Assembly (NCBI GenBank): GCA_964562925.1
Contig: CAZLVF010000020.1
Location: 1-23,906, forward strand
DNA length: 23,906 bases
Origin: CAVXDP01 sp964562925
GTDB taxonomy: Archaea > Thermoproteota > Bathyarchaeia > 40CM-2-53-6 > CAVXDP01
Reading direction: 5' to 3'
Shown here: in pieces, positions 21,553-23,906 of the stretch
How positions within the stretch are numbered: the first letter of the stretch is position 1
Layout of the letters: the number at the start of each line of letters is the position of its first letter
Translations under genes and position numbers: made by a program
Notes under the pieces: model-generated
What the model saw: only the letters and a program-made list of their open reading frames with translations
Told to the model about the DNA's origin: nothing
Database searches by the model: none

Positions 21553-23088
21553 TTAAACCTCGCTTGAAGCGAAGTTGATTGTGCTGACCTGAAGTGTCTG
21601 AAGGTTCACGACGGGAAGCATACCCGGGGTAGGCTCGAGCCCAAGCTTCCTTTGATACTCGGTCTGCCCTTGCCAGGCTCCTGAGTTGATGATGAGCGTA
21701 CCACGATAGTTGCCCAGTCCGATGACGTGAACGTGCCCCGATTCAAAGATGTCCGGAACATTTCGCATGACCAAATGATCCTCCACCTCAGGGGCGATCG
21801 AGGCGGCCATGCCGTAGGTTGGGACTAGGTGTCTGCATCTCAGCAGATACTCCATTGCCCTTTCTGGGGAGTGGAGTTCCATGTCCGGCACAGACGCTAT
21901 CACGTCGTTAAGGCTGGTCCCGTGATACAACAGAAAGTTCACTCCGTGAAGCCTAACCTCCGAAGGGTTGCCCAGTGAGAGTACCCTCCTACCCTCATAG
22001 AGAGGCTCCGCATACTCTGAGAAGATCGCTGGTTGCGGTAGTGACTGCCTTGTCGCATCATGGTTTCCGGGGATCATGATTACTTCGATGTATTCCGGGA
22101 TTCTCTGTATGAATTCCGCTAGCAGCTTGTACTGCTGGTAGATGTCAGGAACAGCTAGTTCTTCTTCTTGATGTGGGTAGACGCCAACGCCGTCTACGAG
22201 GTCACCCGCTATTATAACATACTTCGTTCTTCCTGCTAGTTCTATCTGATCTGTTGAGCCTACTTTTCCATTCAGCCATAGTATCATACTTCTAAAGGCC
22301 GATTCGAGGAAAGTCTTGCTTCCAAAATGTATGTCTGAGACTAGGGCCACGTTAACGGGATCGGAAGCTTTAGCAGGCTTCCTATCAGGTATATCCGGTA
22401 GGTAGATGTTCTTAGCAATCAGAAGGTCATTCCTACCCTTTGCCGCTTCGATACAGACGACCTGGTCGAGCGAGAGCTTCTGAGCGGTCTCGAAGAGCGC
22501 CTTGTCAATCTCGCTGAGAACAATGACCGTAGCCGTACCCTCGAGATCGTCAACTTCCAGGAAGATCCTACCTTTCCTTTCCCTCTTACTCATGATCATG
22601 GCGATGAACTTCCTCTTTTCGTTCAAAGGCGCCTCGAGAGCACTGCCTATGGATTGAGCGCCTCTTACATCAGCCCTCTGTCGAAGGATCATCGACATTC
22701 TTTCGAAACGATCCTGAAAGTACTTCAAGAAGGACTCAAGGCTTCCCTTAGAGGCAATCTTCCCAGTTGGATCTGCTAGGACTTCAACTGAAGACTCGAA
22801 GTCCTTGGCAGGGGTCTTCATCGTCGATACGCTAGGCACAATCGAAGGCTCCGGAGTGGGAACAAGCGGTCGCTCGAAGAAATCTCTCGTTAGCACAAGC
22901 GGCTTGGGAGAAATCTGACCTGCTTTCTCTATAGCCTCGCGAACACAATCATCGACTTTCATTTCATCCATAACGCTCAAGAGTTCGAAAGCATCTCTGC
23001 TCAGCTGGAAACCAGCTGACGCAACGTTTTCTATCGCGTGGCGTAGTCTCTCGGATGGTGCACTCACATCGGCTTCCTCCGATCCCAT
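21553..23088 (-). CDS. polB: DNA polymerase D small subunit DP1
   Basis: The proofreading 3'-5' exonuclease subunit of PolD, an inactive form of which became the B subunit of eukaryotic polymerases. From ATG 23088 it has 511 residues: an N-terminal helical domain (about 10-60), an OB fold (about 155-230, FIAMIMSKRERKGRIFLEVDD), and a calcineurin-like phosphoesterase with all motifs intact: SDIHFGS (251-257), GDLVDG (295-300), GNHD (341-344), YHG (388-390) and GHVH (451-454). The complete metal site suggests an active nuclease. I prefer ATG 23088 over ATG 23214: the extra 42 residues are Ser/Thr-rich, start two bases from the tRNA, and the helical domain begins soon after 23088. The partner DP2 is at 13265-16857. 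Confidence 0.95.
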   Translation of the reverse strand: MGSEEADVSAPSERLRHAIENVASAGFQLSRDAFELLSVMDEMKVDDCVREAIEKAGQISPKPLVLTRDFFERPLVPTPEPSIVPSVSTMKTPAKDFESSVEVLADPTGKIASKGSLESFLKYFQDRFERMSMILRQRADVRGAQSIGSALEAPLNEKRKFIAMIMSKRERKGRIFLEVDDLEGTATVIVLSEIDKALFETAQKLSLDQVVCIEAAKGRNDLLIAKNIYLPDIPDRKPAKASDPVNVALVSDIHFGSKTFLESAFRSMILWLNGKVGSTDQIELAGRTKYVIIAGDLVDGVGVYPHQEEELAVPDIYQQYKLLAEFIQRIPEYIEVIMIPGNHDATRQSLPQPAIFSEYAEPLYEGRRVLSLGNPSEVRLHGVNFLLYHGTSLNDVIASVPDMELHSPERAMEYLLRCRHLVPTYGMAASIAPEVEDHLVMRNVPDIFESGHVHVIGLGNYRGTLIINSGAWQGQTEYQRKLGLEPTPGMLPVVNLQTLQVSTINFASSEV

Positions 23089-23215
23089 TAGACGTGATAT
23101 GGTTGAGTTGGTTGTTCTCTGCTCGGCAGGACTTGTGGGTGAACTTTGCTTTAGCTGTTTTTGGCAGATGTAGTGGAGCTGAACCCGCTCAGTCGCAGTT
23201 TCCGGTGGTATCATG

Positions 23216-23326
23216 TGGCGCGGCGGGCCGGATTCGAACCGGCGTAGGCCGCGAGGACCTACCGGCTATACAGTCGCTGTTCGCGGATCTCGAGGCCGGC
23301 GCATTAGACCACTCTGCCACCGCCGC
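23216..23326 (-). tRNA. tRNA-Ser (anticodon CGA) with a 21-nt intron
   Basis: Type II tRNA on the reverse strand. Acceptor GCGGCGG (23326-23320) pairs with CCGCCGC; discriminator G and an encoded CCA (to 23216) follow. A three-pair D stem GCA/TGC, anticodon stem CCGGC/GCCGG, loop CTCGAG-A with anticodon CGA (UCG codons), a long variable arm (TAGG...CCTA) and the T arm GCCGG TTCGAAT CCGGC are all present. Twenty-one extra bases (23288-23268) sit between loop position 37 and 38, the canonical archaeal intron site; removing them gives a normal 90-base tRNA with CCA. The spliced loop is exact, but a clean bulge-helix-bulge is not evident by eye. Confidence 0.92.
23268..23288 (-). other. 21-nt intron of tRNA-Ser
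   Basis: Inferred by restoring the seven-base anticodon loop. Because an A occurs at both edges, the boundaries may shift by one base. The intron contains CGC-GAACA-GCG, a possible three-base inner stem. Confidence 0.75.
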
Positions 23327-23372
23327 TTGTAAGCCGCCAATGAGGTCCGGTATGAGTGATCGCTGGGGTGAG

Positions 23373-23378
23373 TTTAAA
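23373..23378. promoter_or_regulatory. TTTAAA element between tRNA-Ser and the last gene
   Basis: GTTTAAAC-type symmetrical element about 48 bases before the tRNA 5' end and about 78 before TTG 23454. It could act for the tRNA (leader about 24 bases), for the rightward gene, or for both. Confidence 0.4.
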
Positions 23379-23453
23379 CATTCTTTATTGATGCTACTCC
23401 CTGGAAAGACTGCTCCGTAGGGGTTGGATCTATCAAGCTTCGAGGTACCTGGA

Positions 23454-23906
23454 TTGAAATCGAAAGATGTGGCGTTGATCACCTTGCTCGTGATCGGCTC
23501 TGGGATGGTCGCTTCAGGATATCTGTTGATGGATGTAACAGAGCCTATTGGAATGGATGGCCAGTTATGGCTGGAAGAAGACTCTATTATGGATCCTAAC
23601 TCGGTGCGTTTAGCTTGGGGTGTTCGCGCACCTTCCAAAGAACGTTTCGACGGTTGGGCGTTCCAGGTTCGCTTGAGAGCTAACGGTACCGTTTGGATTC
23701 GGTCGATGTGGCACGAAACAAATCAGGTTTTCTACGAGAGGTTCGATAGTAACTTCGAGGACGCCTTGACTGTTAACGTTGATGGCAAAACGTCTGCGAT
23801 GGAATGGGTTTGGTATCTGCAGAACCCGTCATCAACGGCTGTTAGGCTATATGTGGTACATGTTAGCTACTCAGCGATCCGTAAGCCTCTACGTTTGGTG
23901 GGAGTT
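23454..23906 (+). CDS. Membrane-anchored or secreted protein, 5' part only
   Basis: An open frame from TTG 23454 to the window end with no stop (151 codons seen). GAGGT at 23442-23446 is spaced well as a ribosome-binding site. The N terminus KSKDVALITLLVIGSGMVASGYLLMDV is a signal peptide or anchor. After it comes a beta-rich extracellular-looking region with many tryptophans and aromatic residues (WLEEDSIMDPNSVRLAWGV, GTVWIRSMWHETNQVFYERF, AMEWVWYLQNPSSTAVRLYVVHVSY), resembling a small beta-sandwich with a lectin-like or C2-like feel. I do not recognise the family. The C terminus is unknown, so total length and cell location beyond the signal are open. Confidence 0.75.
   Translation, partial: MKSKDVALITLLVIGSGMVASGYLLMDVTEPIGMDGQLWLEEDSIMDPNSVRLAWGVRAPSKERFDGWAFQVRLRANGTVWIRSMWHETNQVFYERFDSNFEDALTVNVDGKTSAMEWVWYLQNPSSTAVRLYVVHVSYSAIRKPLRLVGV

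Noticed and set aside
21152..21556. 134-residue plus-strand frame overlapping the zinc-ribbon membrane protein
   Set aside because: Another frame of the same DNA; the frame with clear transmembrane helices and CXXC pairs is 21123-21551.
23089..23214. N-terminal extension of DP1 to ATG 23214
   Set aside because: The 42 extra residues are Ser/Thr/Gln-rich, begin two bases after the tRNA CCA end and precede the family's helical N-terminal domain. It remains possible but less likely.
23189..23638. 149-residue reverse-strand frame across tRNA-Ser
   Set aside because: It passes through a convincing tRNA gene and the opposing signal-peptide gene.
1..23906. Mobile elements, CRISPR arrays, inteins or defence genes
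   Set aside because: I looked for transposase or integrase motifs, regular repeat-spacer patterns, and splicing-domain insertions in DP2 and found none.

Overview
The window is archaeal chromosome. The evidence is both subunits of the archaeal family-D DNA polymerase, Orc1/Cdc6, a multi-OB-fold RPA, Alba, Sec61-beta, an Elf1-type zinc ribbon, an Lhr-type helicase, TATA boxes close to start codons (several transcripts look leaderless), frequent TTG/GTG starts, and tRNA genes typical of archaea. PolD together with Elf1 and Alba suggests a TACK-type lineage outside the classical Crenarchaeota (for example Bathy-, Aig- or early Thaumarchaeota). This placement is inference only. The base composition looks mixed, roughly half G+C. 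I see no insertion sequence, CRISPR array, intein or phage gene.

Layout. 1-42: truncated tRNA-Pro(CGG). 90-4669: a metallophosphoesterase divergent from a SWIM zinc-finger protein, a 37-residue membrane peptide and an Lhr helicase, i.e. a nucleic-acid repair or processing neighbourhood. 4782-8064: stand-alone Lrp/AsnC ligand domain, RPA coupled to a thioredoxin-fold protein without its CXXC, an S-adenosylmethionine decarboxylase-like pyruvoyl enzyme, and Alba. 8303-10969: an unknown protein, an Lrp/AsnC regulator, and from the same intergenic region a leaderless rightward operon of a 49-residue basic protein, an Sm-like protein and a beta-CASP nuclease. 10999-12971: Sec61-beta, serine hydroxymethyltransferase and a MazG-like pyrophosphohydrolase. 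12983-16857: winged-helix protein and PolD large subunit; the latter is interrupted by a false 100-N scaffold gap. 16958-18942: Elf1, an unknown protein and a membrane-anchored winged-helix protein with two identical 12-bp palindromes. 18921-19233: candidate replication origin. 19234-21551: Orc1/Cdc6, a DUF99 protein and a zinc-ribbon membrane protein. 21553-23326: PolD small subunit and tRNA-Ser(CGA) with a 21-nt intron. 23454 to the end: start of a membrane-anchored or secreted protein.

How it fits together. The right half is a replication island: two origin-recognition-box-like elements in opposite orientation sit just upstream of cdc6, with the two PolD subunit genes a few kilobases away on either side. 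RPA and an Lhr helicase lie further left. The DNA also carries RNA-metabolism genes (Sm-like, beta-CASP, tRNAs, Elf1), as is common in conserved archaeal core regions.

The most notable observations are the candidate origin, the paired TGTGACGTCACA palindromes (one lies between the TATA box and the start of a membrane winged-helix gene), the false gap in polD2, the unusual intron in tRNA-Ser, the Sm-like/beta-CASP operon, and the altered cleavage site in the AdoMetDC-like enzyme. No gene-free stretch exceeds 300 bases.
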